Notes: a model not told the origin generated them from the sequence alone. Counted from the stretch's first letter, positions 16,192-25,271 are shown. The stretch: DNA of 47,626 bases from Aeromicrobium sp. (GCA_025965175.1 JAOPXL010000210.1:1-47626), one strand, 5' to 3'. Translations and numbers: made by a program.

Positions 16192-17030
16192 CGGCGAGCA
16201 GCCACCGATGGCGGGTGACCTTCGAGCAGTGCGTGCCCGGTGGCCTGTGCGAAATGATCGATCGCGTCCGCGGGCGGTCGCCCGTACGCGCCAGCATGGC
16301 TGACGCGGAGGCCTGTGCTCCGACCGAGCCTGACGAGCGTCTCGGCATACCCGAGCAGCAGGCCGTACGCGTCCAGCACCGGCACACCGGCCAACGACCG
16401 GATGCCGCGGCGCACCAGCGAGGTGTTCAGCACGCCCTCCGACGGGATGATGAGGTCGGCTCCCGCGTCCACCGCGATCTGCGCTGCGCGTTCCAGCCGC
16501 ACCTGCAGGTCGCCTCCGCCATCGAAGGAACCCTCCAGCTCGGCCTCTGTGACGGGAGGATCGAGCGGCACCGTGGCAACGACCCGGTCGGTGGCTCCGT
16601 ACTGTCGGGCCAGATCGGCGAGGGCGAACGACTGCTCGTCCTGGAGACCGATCAGTCCGAAGCGGCCCCCGAGCGAGGTGCCGAGCATCAGGGCCGTCTC
16701 GCACATGCTCACGACGGGGATGTCGACCAGGCTCCTTGCCTCGCGCAGGCCTGGATCGAAGAAGCAGCTCAGCGCCACTGCGTCGTAGCCCTCACGCTCC
16801 GCCTGGACCGCGTTGTAGGCGATCTGGGTGGCGAGGACGTGGTTCGACCAGGGGAAACGGGTCGCCTCAATCGGGGTCATCGACGCCGGGTAGCTGCCCG
16901 GCCGAACGCCGTGCACCTCGACCGACGTGTCGGGCGCGCACACGAGCCCCGCGTGCTCACGCAGCATCGCGGCATACGACGGCAGCAGTTCCAGGTCGGT
17001 GAAGCTCTGGTGCCAGATACGGATCGGCAT
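16188..17030 (-). CDS. Asp/Glu/hydantoin racemase-family protein with a single catalytic-type cysteine
   Basis: 280 residues. N-terminal domain: IRIWHQSF, then the first cysteine in VALSCFFDPGLREA (about residues 86-99), followed by VDIPVVSMCETALMLG. In two-base racemases a second Cys lies in an LGCxG segment. Here the matching place reads LIIPSEGVLNTSL, with no cysteine. The protein may therefore be a one-base isomerase, a decarboxylase, or a lyase of this fold instead of a racemase. It starts 5 nt after an MmgE/PrpD gene and overlaps the Ldh2-type dehydrogenase, which suggests stereochemical or keto-enol handling of a 2-substituted acid. Confidence 0.82.
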   Translation of the reverse strand: MPIRIWHQSFTDLELLPSYAAMLREHAGLVCAPDTSVEVHGVRPGSYPASMTPIEATRFPWSNHVLATQIAYNAVQAEREGYDAVALSCFFDPGLREARSLVDIPVVSMCETALMLGTSLGGRFGLIGLQDEQSFALADLARQYGATDRVVATVPLDPPVTEAELEGSFDGGGDLQVRLERAAQIAVDAGADLIIPSEGVLNTSLVRRGIRSLAGVPVLDAYGLLLGYAETLVRLGRSTGLRVSHAGAYGRPPADAIDHFAQATGHALLEGHPPSVAARR

Positions 17031-17035
17031 GGCGC

Positions 17036-18406
17036 TCAGTGCTCCCGGAGTGACTTGAGGCCCGACACACGATCGACGCCGTCGATGTTCCACAGCTCGT
17101 CGAGGAGCGCTCGCGCGTCCCAGCCCTGGCCCGAGAACTCGCAGCAGTCGATGAACTTCGCCTCGAGGTCGTCGACCGACAGCGGCGCCCGCCGGTCGCC
17201 GCGCGGGACGTCGGTACGCATCTCGAGCCGGCCTGCAGGCGTCTCGACGGTGATCGCCGAGTAGGCCTGGTCCCACTCAGCCGGACCGAACGGCGGAACC
17301 TCCGCCGTCGCCCACGTGATCTTGGCGATCAGGGCCTGGATCTCGGGACGCTGCACCTGGTCATCGGTGAACGTCGCCAGCGTCACTCGTCCGTCGAGCA
17401 GCGCGGCGGCGATGACGTACTCGACGCTGAACTTGCCCTGCAGCCCGGTCTGCGGCCGATGGTGCAGCAGAGGATCGAAGCCGCCGGGCTCGAGCACCAC
17501 GTGGACGCTGTCGATCGAGGATGGATCGATTCCGCTGCGCTCGCGCAGGTCGAGTGTCGCGTCTGCGGTGCGATGCGTGTTGTAGCAACAGGGGTACTTC
17601 TTGACGTTGACGCCCGCCTCGAGGAAGGCATCGGTCCCCGAGAGCCGGCCCAGGGCCGCGTCGACGTCCGCACCCGGGGAGAACATCGAGAAGTACCCCA
17701 GGGCCGAGTCGAGCTGATCCACGTCCGCAGTGAATCCATTGGACGCGAGCCGCGCCGCCATCACGGCGCTCTCGGCCGCGAGGCCGGGATGCAACGGCTT
17801 CGTCATGGTGCCGAAGTTCTGGCGGCTGCCGCCTGCCATCGACGCCGCAAGACCGATCGCGCACCGCGTCTGGTCGTCATCGAGCCTCATCAGACGACTC
17901 ACGCCGGCGGCGGCGCCGATGACGCCGATCGTCGCCGTCGAGTGCCAGCCGGCACCGTAGTGGGCACGGACGTCCATCGCGCTGGCGAGCGCCACCTGCA
18001 CGCCAAATCCGACGACGAAGGCCTCCAGCATGGACCGTCCATCGGACCCCTCCTGCTCGGCCGCGGCGAAGATCGCCGGCCACAGAACGACGCTCGGGTG
18101 TCCGTACGTGATGTCCGTGACGTCGTCGAAGTCGAGGGCGTGCCCTGCCGTGCCGTTCAGCAGCGCCGCTGTGGTAGCGCTCGTCCTCGCGCCCGTCGCC
18201 CAGATCGTCGAAGGCCCCTCCGGCAGTGCGCCAAGCGTCCTCTCCAGGATCGTGACAGCGGGCTCCGCCCTGGCTGCAAGAGCGACACCGATGGTGTCGA
18301 CGAGCGTCCGCTTGGCGAGGCCCATGACCTCGTCGCTGACGGGTCCGAGTGGCGCACGCGCATACGCCGAGACGGCCTCGGTCAGTCGTGGAGCGGTGGT
18401 GGTCAT
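17036..18406 (-). CDS. MmgE/PrpD-family protein (first of two)
   Basis: 456 residues. Family signatures are RTLVDTIGVALAAR (about 30-43), the active-site stretch GTAGHALDFDDVTDITYGHPS (about 88-108), the GVSRLM and SMAGGSRQNFGTMTKPLHPG segments, and KKYPCCYNTHRTAD. Known members are 2-methylcitrate dehydratase, cis-aconitate decarboxylase and aconitate isomerase, so dehydration or decarboxylation of a tricarboxylate-like acid is the family expectation. ATG 18406 overlaps the aldolase stop (ATGA). It retains the H-D-F/D-D core, whereas the second copy at 26485-27831 is divergent there, so the two are not simple duplicates. Confidence 0.87.
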   Translation of the reverse strand: MTTTAPRLTEAVSAYARAPLGPVSDEVMGLAKRTLVDTIGVALAARAEPAVTILERTLGALPEGPSTIWATGARTSATTAALLNGTAGHALDFDDVTDITYGHPSVVLWPAIFAAAEQEGSDGRSMLEAFVVGFGVQVALASAMDVRAHYGAGWHSTATIGVIGAAAGVSRLMRLDDDQTRCAIGLAASMAGGSRQNFGTMTKPLHPGLAAESAVMAARLASNGFTADVDQLDSALGYFSMFSPGADVDAALGRLSGTDAFLEAGVNVKKYPCCYNTHRTADATLDLRERSGIDPSSIDSVHVVLEPGGFDPLLHHRPQTGLQGKFSVEYVIAAALLDGRVTLATFTDDQVQRPEIQALIAKITWATAEVPPFGPAEWDQAYSAITVETPAGRLEMRTDVPRGDRRAPLSVDDLEAKFIDCCEFSGQGWDARALLDELWNIDGVDRVSGLKSLREH

Positions 18407-19203
18407 CGTGTTGCCTTTCCGTGCGATGAGTGGTCGGGGACGCCTCGTGCCTCCGACACCGCAGCGGCGAAGCCGCGGGTCATGAGCGCGGTGTCCACCG
18501 ACAGGACGACGAGCTGGACGCCGACATTCAGCCACTTCTTGGCGTCCGCTGGAGTGGCTGCGAAGATCGAGGTGGACCGTCCGGCCGAGGCGGCGCGGGC
18601 AACGATGTTGAGTGCCGCGTCGGTGACGCGTGGGTCGGAGGGTGTCGCCCCCAGTCCCAGCGATGCCGCGAGGTCCATCGGGCCGACGAATATGGAGTCG
18701 AGCCCCTCGGTCGCGGTGATGTCGTCGAGGCGGGCATGGGCCTCCTGACCCTCGACCATCCCCAGCACCGCGACCGAGAGGTCGGCGGTCGTGACGTGAT
18801 CGGCGTCGGCACCGTAGTGGGCGTCGCGCACCCACAGGTGCACGGAGCGCTCCCCTGCTGGAGGGAACCGCGAGGCGGTGACGGCTCGCCGAGCCTCGGC
18901 ACCCGATCCGACGTGCGGGACCAGCAGGCCGTCCGCGCCGCAGTCGAGCACGGCGCCGATGGACTGCTCGTCATTGCCCGCTACCCGCACCACGGCGTAC
19001 ATCCCGGCACCGTGGGCGGCGGCGATCAGCGGGGAAAGCGCCTCCACGCCGAACGGTCCGTGCTCGAGGTCCAGCACGACCAGGTCGAAGCCGGCAGCCG
19101 CCGCGATCTCGACCACCTCGACGCGAGGGACGATCACGAACACGCCGAGCAGAGGGGACGCCCCTTCTTGCAGATGGCCACGCAGGCCCGCGAAGTCACT
19201 CAT
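18403..19203 (-). CDS. HpcH/HpaI-family class II aldolase/citrate lyase-type protein
   Basis: 266 residues. The TIM-barrel pattern is clear: VVLDLEHGPFGVEAL (about 40-54), the Arg in YAVVRVAGND, LVPHVGSGAEARRAV, the metal Glu in MVEGQEA and the metal Asp in IFVGPMDLAASLG. Family enzymes cleave 4-hydroxy-2-oxo acids such as 4-hydroxy-2-oxoheptanedioate or 2-keto-3-deoxyrhamnonate into pyruvate and an aldehyde. ATGA overlaps join it to the acyl-CoA synthetase and to the MmgE/PrpD gene. Together with the aldehyde dehydrogenases and FAH proteins it supports a 2-oxo-3-deoxy acid stage in the pathway. Confidence 0.88.
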   Translation of the reverse strand: MSDFAGLRGHLQEGASPLLGVFVIVPRVEVVEIAAAAGFDLVVLDLEHGPFGVEALSPLIAAAHGAGMYAVVRVAGNDEQSIGAVLDCGADGLLVPHVGSGAEARRAVTASRFPPAGERSVHLWVRDAHYGADADHVTTADLSVAVLGMVEGQEAHARLDDITATEGLDSIFVGPMDLAASLGLGATPSDPRVTDAALNIVARAASAGRSTSIFAATPADAKKWLNVGVQLVVLSVDTALMTRGFAAAVSEARGVPDHSSHGKATR

Positions 19204-21317
19204 GATGCCTCCACGACGAGCGCGTCGAGGACCGCTATGCCCTGTCCGTCGGGCAGGACCCTGACGGGATTGAGGTCGATCGCTTGCAGCGACGCGGCCT
19301 CGCGAACCGCAATCGCCGACATCTCCACGACCAGGCCGACCAGGGCATCGACGTCGGACGGGGGCGCGCCTCGGTATCCCGCCAGGAGTGCGGCGACCCG
19401 GGTGGACCGGATGAGGTCGAGCGCCTCCGCGGCGTCCAGCGGCGCGGGCGCGACGGCCACGTCGTCGAGCAGCTCGGTGAGCACCCCGCCGGCTCCGAGC
19501 ACGATCATCGGGCCGAAGTCGGGATCGATGGTGACCCCGAGGACCACCTCCACCCCGGGCCCGACGAACCGAGAGATGACGACGCCTTCGTATCCGAGCG
19601 GGTCGAGAACACGTCCGCGATGATCGAGATCGGTGAAGGCCTCCGTCAGCGCCGTCTCGTCCCCGACGTCGAGCACGACCAGGTTGTTCTCGGTCTTGTG
19701 CGTCAAGCCTGATCCTGCCGCCTTGAGCACCACGGGATAGCCGACTCTGTCGCCGGCGGCACAAGCCGACTCCACGTCGCTGACGACAATCTCGTCCGAG
19801 AACACGACCCCCCGAGTAGCGAGATAGCGCTTGCTGGCTGGTTCGGACAGCGGGCGGCCGACGACGGCCGCGGACGGCGTCGGAGCGGCAGCTGGTCGGC
19901 GATCGTAGCGATGCCCGGCACGCACCAGGGCACCGACAGTCGCGACGGCGTCGAGAAGGGACGGGATCACCGGTACGCCTGCTGCGGCATACGTCCCCGC
20001 CTCCTCGGCACCGATCGGCGCAGGGCTCACCACGAGGACCGGGAGGGTCGGATGGGCGCTCGCCGTGGCGGCCACACCGTCGGCGAGGGCCTGTCGCCAT
20101 GACTGGACGGGTACGGGCGTGAGGTAGAAGACCATGGCCCCCGTCCCGGCGTCGTCCGCGAGGGCCTTGAGGTTGTCCTCGATCGTCGTCGGTCCGGCCG
20201 CGCCGATGTCGAACGGGTTCATCACCCGGGCGAATCCCGCGATCGGTGCCATCACATTGACTGTCGTGGGCTGGAGGTCTGTCAGCGCCACGCCTTCGTG
20301 GCCCAGCGCATCAGCGAGCAGGATGCTGCCCGCTCCGGACGTGCTGAATCCGACGACAGCCGGTCCCCGGGCGGCCCTTCCGCCGGCCAGCACCGCGGCC
20401 GCGGCCGCGAGGGTCTCGAGCGTCGGGACCGCGACCACATCCTCGGCTGCGAACACCGCGTCGTAGGCGGCGTGAGCGCCCGCGAGTCTGGACGAGTGCG
20501 CCTGAGCAGCGCTCGTCCCCGAGGCCGTCTTGCCGAGCTTGAGCGCGACGATCGGCTTGCCGGCCGTCCGCGCTCGCGCGAGCGCGGATCGGAACGCAGG
20601 ACCGTCGTCGATGCCGTCCATGATCAACGCGATGACACGCGTGTGCTCGTCGTCGATGAAGTGGTCGATGTAGTCGATCAGCTCGAGGTCAACCTCGTTG
20701 CCGCACGACACGAAGGCGCTCAGCCCTGCGCCGTGCTGCTCGAGCAGCGGCACGAAACCACCGAGCATCGCTCCGCTGTGCGACACAAGCGCCACCGATC
20801 CCTGCTGAAGGAGCATCGAGTGCGTGTGGTTGTAACCGAGTGGCAGGGGAACCCGCGTCTCGTACACTCCGTTGCAGTTGGGACCGACGAGGCGTACCCC
20901 GGCCTCACGTCCCGCCAAGGCGAGCTCGTCCTGCAAACGTTGGCCCTCCGGCGTCCCCATCTCGGCGAAACCGCTCACCGCGATGATCGCCACCGAGACA
21001 CCCGCCGCGCCGAGAGCCCGGACAGTGTCGGGGCAGCTTGCTGCGGGGACCATCACCATCGCGACATCCGTGTCGGCCGGAAGGTCCGCGACGTCGGTGA
21101 AGGCAGTGATGCCGCCGACCTCACCGCCTCGCCGGTTGACGGGATGGATGCTGCCCGGGTAGCCGGCGGCCACCAGGTTGCGCAACGGCTGGCCGGAGAA
21201 CTTCGTCGCGTCGTTGCTGGCCCCGACGAGCGCGATTGCGCGCGGGGCGAGCAGGCGCGACACCGCTTCGGTGGAGGTGAGGGCCTCACGCGGGTGGGTC
21301 CGGAGCTGATCGGTCAT
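19200..21317 (-). CDS. ADP-forming acyl-CoA synthetase (acetate--CoA ligase family)
   Basis: 705 residues from ATG 21317, which overlaps the lyase stop as ATGA; an upstream ATG at 21353 is not needed. Domain order: CoA-binding domain (AIALVGASNDATKFSG, about 27-42), ligase domains with LVSHSGAML and the conserved His segment AQAHSSRLAGAHAAYD, then a C-terminal ATP-grasp domain (KRYLATRGVVFSD; YPVVLKAAGSGLTHKTE). These enzymes make a CoA thioester from an organic acid with ATP, giving ADP and phosphate, or run in reverse. In this operon it could activate the starting acid or conserve energy from a CoA product. Confidence 0.9.
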   Translation of the reverse strand: MTDQLRTHPREALTSTEAVSRLLAPRAIALVGASNDATKFSGQPLRNLVAAGYPGSIHPVNRRGGEVGGITAFTDVADLPADTDVAMVMVPAASCPDTVRALGAAGVSVAIIAVSGFAEMGTPEGQRLQDELALAGREAGVRLVGPNCNGVYETRVPLPLGYNHTHSMLLQQGSVALVSHSGAMLGGFVPLLEQHGAGLSAFVSCGNEVDLELIDYIDHFIDDEHTRVIALIMDGIDDGPAFRSALARARTAGKPIVALKLGKTASGTSAAQAHSSRLAGAHAAYDAVFAAEDVVAVPTLETLAAAAAVLAGGRAARGPAVVGFSTSGAGSILLADALGHEGVALTDLQPTTVNVMAPIAGFARVMNPFDIGAAGPTTIEDNLKALADDAGTGAMVFYLTPVPVQSWRQALADGVAATASAHPTLPVLVVSPAPIGAEEAGTYAAAGVPVIPSLLDAVATVGALVRAGHRYDRRPAAAPTPSAAVVGRPLSEPASKRYLATRGVVFSDEIVVSDVESACAAGDRVGYPVVLKAAGSGLTHKTENNLVVLDVGDETALTEAFTDLDHRGRVLDPLGYEGVVISRFVGPGVEVVLGVTIDPDFGPMIVLGAGGVLTELLDDVAVAPAPLDAAEALDLIRSTRVAALLAGYRGAPPSDVDALVGLVVEMSAIAVREAASLQAIDLNPVRVLPDGQGIAVLDALVVEAS

Positions 21318-22492
21318 AGCGGCCTCGCCGGGCTCGAGATGGGCTCTTTCCATGGCGACAGGGCTCCTTCGTACGCAGACGGGCCGACCCGGAAGTGCTG
21401 CGCCTGCTCAAGGGTCTCGACGAACGGCATGTCCATCGCATAGAGGTCGTCGCCCCGGGGGCGGCCGCCGGCCTTGGAGACGTGGCCGAACAACCGATGG
21501 CCCAGGACCTCCTCGGCGAGGACGACCACCTCGATGAGTGCAGGCAGGTCGACGCCGGTGTCGAAACCGGTCTCCTCGAGCAGGTAGATCAGGTCCTCGG
21601 TCGGGATGAGTCCTGCGGCGCGGCCGTTGCCGCAGTACGGGCACCCGCCCATGCCACCGATCGAGGCGTCGAGGATGACGGTGTGCCGGTGGTCGAGGAG
21701 CCGGATGGCCGAGTACGCGGAGATCGGCGCCATGCCCCGCGTGTTGTGCAGGTGCAGGTGAAAGGTATGGATCGACGGCCATCGCCGGACGATCTCGGCG
21801 AGGTCCTCCTCGACCTGGGCAGGGACGTGCCACCCCATCGGGTCGCCCATGAAGACCTTGGTGACAGGGATCCCTGCCGCGTCCCACAGGTCCATCTGCT
21901 GCTCAAGCTTGTCCATCCTCTCGGCGTGGCTGATGTCACCGATCCAGTTGGACCCCCAGGCGGCATTCACGCCGATCTGCGCCTCCGTGGCGCCCGACGC
22001 GACGGCGCTCGCGACGATGCCGGGCCAGGTGGCCATCTCGTCGGCCTGCGACCGGTTGGTGTTGCGACGCACGAAGACGTCGCAGAGGTGAACCAGGGTC
22101 GCGGGCGGCGATCCGTCCAGCGACAACGGCGGCATCCGCTCAGCGCGTCGCTCCACGCCCTTGGCGTTGAGGGCAAGGGCGGTGTAGATGACGCCCTCGA
22201 CCGGCTCGAACGAGTCGATGATCGTGTCGATGTTCGCCATCTGGGGCGTCCACTTCGGGCTCACGAAGCTGCCTGCGACGATCCGCTTCAGACCAGTACG
22301 CCCGATGCTGTCGAGGAGGCGGATCTTGGCCTCGACCGGCACGTCGGGGCTCTCGATCTGCAGCCCTTCGCGCAGTCCCTCCTCGACGACCACCACGGCC
22401 GGGAAACCTGCAGGCCCGACAGCCGCACCAGCGATCGTCGGCCTCGCCACCCGCGGATCGGTCCCGCTGCCACCTTCTGTCGCGCCGGTCAT
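21314..22492 (-). CDS. HMG-CoA lyase-like carbon-carbon lyase
   Basis: 392 residues of the DRE-TIM metallolyase family. An N-terminal extension of about 30 residues precedes VVVEEGLREGLQIE (35-47). The metal His pair lies in FHLHLHNTRGMA (H247, H249), and the loop Cys in GGMGGCPYCGNGRAAG (C284) matches the HMG-CoA lyase signature. HMG-CoA lyases split 3-hydroxy-3-methyl acyl-CoAs; relatives act on citramalyl-CoA-type substrates. It is encoded directly between the CoA-transferase and the acyl-CoA synthetase with 4-nt overlaps, so a retro-aldol or retro-Claisen cut of a CoA thioester is a strong inference. The exact thioester is unknown. Confidence 0.87.
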   Translation of the reverse strand: MTGATEGGSGTDPRVARPTIAGAAVGPAGFPAVVVVEEGLREGLQIESPDVPVEAKIRLLDSIGRTGLKRIVAGSFVSPKWTPQMANIDTIIDSFEPVEGVIYTALALNAKGVERRAERMPPLSLDGSPPATLVHLCDVFVRRNTNRSQADEMATWPGIVASAVASGATEAQIGVNAAWGSNWIGDISHAERMDKLEQQMDLWDAAGIPVTKVFMGDPMGWHVPAQVEEDLAEIVRRWPSIHTFHLHLHNTRGMAPISAYSAIRLLDHRHTVILDASIGGMGGCPYCGNGRAAGLIPTEDLIYLLEETGFDTGVDLPALIEVVVLAEEVLGHRLFGHVSKAGGRPRGDDLYAMDMPFVETLEQAQHFRVGPSAYEGALSPWKEPISSPARPL

Positions 22493-23658
22493 GAGACCTC
22501 CTTGACTGCCGCTACGGGCTCACGCTCGCCCAGCACTTCTACGTTGTGCTCCCCGAGGAGAGGAGGCACATGTCGGACCGCGGCGTACTCGCCGTCGATT
22601 TGGATCGGCAGGTTGACGATCCGGAAGTTCTCGATCCGCGGATGCGCCACATGCGGAAGGGCGCCGATGGCGGCGACCTGCTCGCTGGCGACCACTTGGT
22701 CCAGCGTCTGGATCAAGGTCGTGGGCACACCGGCATCGTTCAGGAGGTCGACCCAGCTCTGGCCGCTGGCGCCACGGGTCGTCGTGGCCAGCTCCTCGAA
22801 CAGCTCATCACGGTGCGCCACGCGATCTGGGTTGAGCAGGAACCGCGGGTCGCGCGTCAGCTCCTCTCGTCCTATGGCGCTGCACAGCAGCTGCCACAGG
22901 TTCTCGTTGCCCGCGGCGATGATGACCCAGTTGTCGGCCGTGGGGAACGCGGCGTACGGATAGATGCCCACGGTGCCCGACCCCAGCCGCGGGGGAATCA
23001 CCTCGTCAGCGAAGTAGCCCATCAGCTGGGCCGGCAACCACATCAGTGCCGTGTTGAGCAGCGACGTGTGGACGTGCGCACCCTCGCCGGTCCGCTCGCG
23101 GGTCCGCAACGCGTCCATGACCGCTATCGCGGTCCACATCCCGGTGCCCTGGTCGAGGATCGACGCCGGGATGCGGGCGGGTGCACGACCCTCCTCCCCG
23201 TTCAGGCTCATGAGGCCGCCGAACGCCTGCATCAACGGGTCGTACGCCGGCGACATGGCTTGCGGTCCCTCCATGCCGAACCCCGTCATGTCGCAGTAGA
23301 TCAGCCGAGGATTCAGTGCCCGCATCTCCTCGTGCCCGAGCCCCATGCGCGCCATGGACCCCGGGCGGAGGTTCTGCACGAACACGTCCGCCGTCGAGAT
23401 GAGCTCGACGAAAGCGGCCTTGTCCTCCTCCTGCTTCAGGTCCAGCACGACACTTCGCTTGTTGCGGTTCAGCCCGGCGAACGTGCAGCCTTCGCCCTCC
23501 CAGAAGGGCGGCCCCCAGCGCCGGGTGTCGTCGCCGACCTCCGGCCGCTCGATCTTGATGACGTCGGCGCCAAGGTCCCCGAGAATCTGCGTCGCGAAGG
23601 GACCCGCGACACTCATGGTCACGTCCACGACGCGCACGCCCTCCAGTGATCCGATCAT
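22489..23658 (-). CDS. Family III CoA-transferase (CaiB/BaiF type)
   Basis: 389 residues from ATG 23658. Typical segments: LEGVRVVDVTMSVAGPFATQ at the N-terminus, LGADVIKIERPEVGDDTR, NRNKRSVVLDLK, and AYDPLMQAFGG with the probable catalytic Asp at position 140. The C-terminal part has VPTTLIQTLDQV. Members pass CoA between carboxylates through an aspartyl-CoA thioester. It shares one base with the lactonase-like gene (TGATG) and four with the lyase gene. Placed before a CoA-thioester lyase, it probably activates the acid that the lyase cleaves, with a donor such as succinyl-CoA. Confidence 0.92.
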   Translation of the reverse strand: MIGSLEGVRVVDVTMSVAGPFATQILGDLGADVIKIERPEVGDDTRRWGPPFWEGEGCTFAGLNRNKRSVVLDLKQEEDKAAFVELISTADVFVQNLRPGSMARMGLGHEEMRALNPRLIYCDMTGFGMEGPQAMSPAYDPLMQAFGGLMSLNGEEGRAPARIPASILDQGTGMWTAIAVMDALRTRERTGEGAHVHTSLLNTALMWLPAQLMGYFADEVIPPRLGSGTVGIYPYAAFPTADNWVIIAAGNENLWQLLCSAIGREELTRDPRFLLNPDRVAHRDELFEELATTTRGASGQSWVDLLNDAGVPTTLIQTLDQVVASEQVAAIGALPHVAHPRIENFRIVNLPIQIDGEYAAVRHVPPLLGEHNVEVLGEREPVAAVKEVS

Positions 23659-24410
23659 CAGACGTACTCCCCTGTCTCGACAACCGCGAAGTCGTGGCTC
23701 GGGATGACGACGCACCCGAGATCCTCGATCTTGGTGAAGCTGTCCATGTAGTCGTGCAGGTTGGTGAACGAGCCGGACGGTATGTGGCTCAGCTTGGCGT
23801 CGCCGTCCCAGTTGGCGTGACTGTCGACGCAGTCGCCAGCCAGGAGGTACGACCGCTCCTCGCCCTGGACCAGGACCCCCTGCGATCCGGGGGTGTGGCC
23901 CGGCAAGTGCACGATCGACAGGCCGGGAGCGAGCTCCACGTCGCCACGGACGGCTGTGATGCGGTCCAGCGCGCGTACCCACGGCGGCACGAGGCCCGGC
24001 AGCCGCTCGAACGCGGCGAGGTTGGGCTCCAGCGGATCCAGCGCGTACGACAGCTCGTCCCGCTGGACGATTATCCGTGCGTTCGGGAACAGGTCGTTGT
24101 TCGAGCAGTGGTCCCAGTGCAGGTGAGTGTTGATGACGGTCCCGACGTCGGCGGGGTCCACCCCGGCACGCTCCAGCACCGCCAGCGGCTCCTGCTCGGG
24201 CGGGCGGACCAGCGTGTAGCCGTGATGCTGCCGGGTGAACTCGACCGACCCCGTGCCGGTGTCGACGATGACCGGGTGGTCGCCCCCCGTGATAAGGAAC
24301 ATGATCATCGCGACGTCGTGCACCTCGCCGAACCCGCGGTGATAGGTGATGGCGGCGGTCGGGAAGTCCTTCAGCGTGCCGACGTGCAGCGCCTGAATTC
24401 GCAGAGCCAT
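23658..24410 (-). CDS. Metallo-beta-lactamase-fold hydrolase (N-acyl homoserine lactonase family)
   Basis: 250 residues. The dinuclear metal motif HLHWDHC gives H96, H98, D100 and H101, followed by the His of LPGHTPGSQG, the bridging Asp in LLAGDCVDS and the final His in IPSHD. The fold and length match the AHL-lactonase family, which opens lactone rings. As it is locked by 1-nt overlaps between an SDR gene and a CoA-transferase gene, it more likely hydrolyses a lactone or thioester intermediate than a quorum signal. A lactone would fit with the Baeyer-Villiger enzyme at the left edge, although that gene is outside the IS border. Confidence 0.88.
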   Translation of the reverse strand: MALRIQALHVGTLKDFPTAAITYHRGFGEVHDVAMIMFLITGGDHPVIVDTGTGSVEFTRQHHGYTLVRPPEQEPLAVLERAGVDPADVGTVINTHLHWDHCSNNDLFPNARIIVQRDELSYALDPLEPNLAAFERLPGLVPPWVRALDRITAVRGDVELAPGLSIVHLPGHTPGSQGVLVQGEERSYLLAGDCVDSHANWDGDAKLSHIPSGSFTNLHDYMDSFTKIEDLGCVVIPSHDFAVVETGEYV

Positions 24411-25219
24411 CAGGACTTGTCCTCGCCCCCGTCGGCTACCAGGACGGCGCCGTTGATGAAGGTTGAACGGTCCGATGCTGCGAACACGATCAGGTTGCCG
24501 AGCTCTTCGGCGGTTCCCCACTCGTGGTCCGGACGGGCGATGTTGCGGCCCCACTCCTTGCGGGTGGCCTTGGCCGCCTCGTCGTCCAGCTCGGTCTTGG
24601 CCATCTCGCGCTCCCACTTGTCGAAGCGCTCGTCGGTGTAGACGAGACCCGGCACGACGCAGTTGACCCGGATGTTGTACTCACCGAGCTCGGTCGCCAA
24701 GACCTTGCTGAGCCGGATCTCCGCCGACTTGGCCGGCCCGGTGCAGGACGAGCGGAACGGCGGCGGCATCACCTTGATCCCGGTCTCCCCGGCCACGTTG
24801 ATGACCACGCCGAAGTGCTGCTCGATCATCATGGGAGTGAAGCGCTGCGTCAGCCGGAACTGGGCGAAGAAGTTGATCGCCATGCCGTGCGTCAGCTCCT
24901 CGTCGGTCACCTCCAGGAAGGGCTTGTACGTACCGGTGCCGGCGTTGTTGACCAGGATGTCGATGCGTCCGTAGGTGTCCTTCACGTACTTGACGAGGGT
25001 GTCGAGGTCCTCGACCTTGGTCACGTCGATCGAGATCGTGTCGACCATCGTGCCGGTGTCCTTCAGGATGCCCGCCGCGGCCTTGGCCAGCGCGTCCTCG
25101 CGACGACTGGCGATGACGACCCGAGCGCCTTCCTGCGCGAACAGCCGGCACGTCTCCAGGCCGATGCCCGCGCTGCCTCCTGTGACGACGACGACCTTGT
25201 CCTTGAGCTTGAGATCCAT
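24410..25219 (-). CDS. Short-chain dehydrogenase/reductase-fold protein with altered active site
   Basis: 269 residues. Cofactor motif TGGSAGIG (13-20), NNAG (91-94) and a C-terminal INGAVLVADGG are classical SDR features. However, the catalytic YxxxK reads TGPAK, so Tyr is replaced by Thr 160 with Lys 164 kept. The usual Ser region NxSS reads NVAGETG, so the catalytic Ser is also missing. GAAGGAG 6 nt before ATG 25219 supports the start. It may be a reductase with shifted residues (Ser 157/158 are near), a lyase or isomerase on this fold, or a structural partner. It lies 52 nt after the acyl-CoA dehydrogenase gene. Confidence 0.85.
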   Translation of the reverse strand: MDLKLKDKVVVVTGGSAGIGLETCRLFAQEGARVVIASRREDALAKAAAGILKDTGTMVDTISIDVTKVEDLDTLVKYVKDTYGRIDILVNNAGTGTYKPFLEVTDEELTHGMAINFFAQFRLTQRFTPMMIEQHFGVVINVAGETGIKVMPPPFRSSCTGPAKSAEIRLSKVLATELGEYNIRVNCVVPGLVYTDERFDKWEREMAKTELDDEAAKATRKEWGRNIARPDHEWGTAEELGNLIVFAASDRSTFINGAVLVADGGEDKS

Positions 25220-25271
25220 GTGGTGCTCCTTCGAGGTATGTGACGGCCGGGTCGGCCGGGGACGGGATGGG

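Noticed and set aside
23658-24410. Quorum quenching as the role of the lactonase-family protein
   Set aside because: No quorum-sensing genes are near, and single-base overlaps tie it to catabolic genes.
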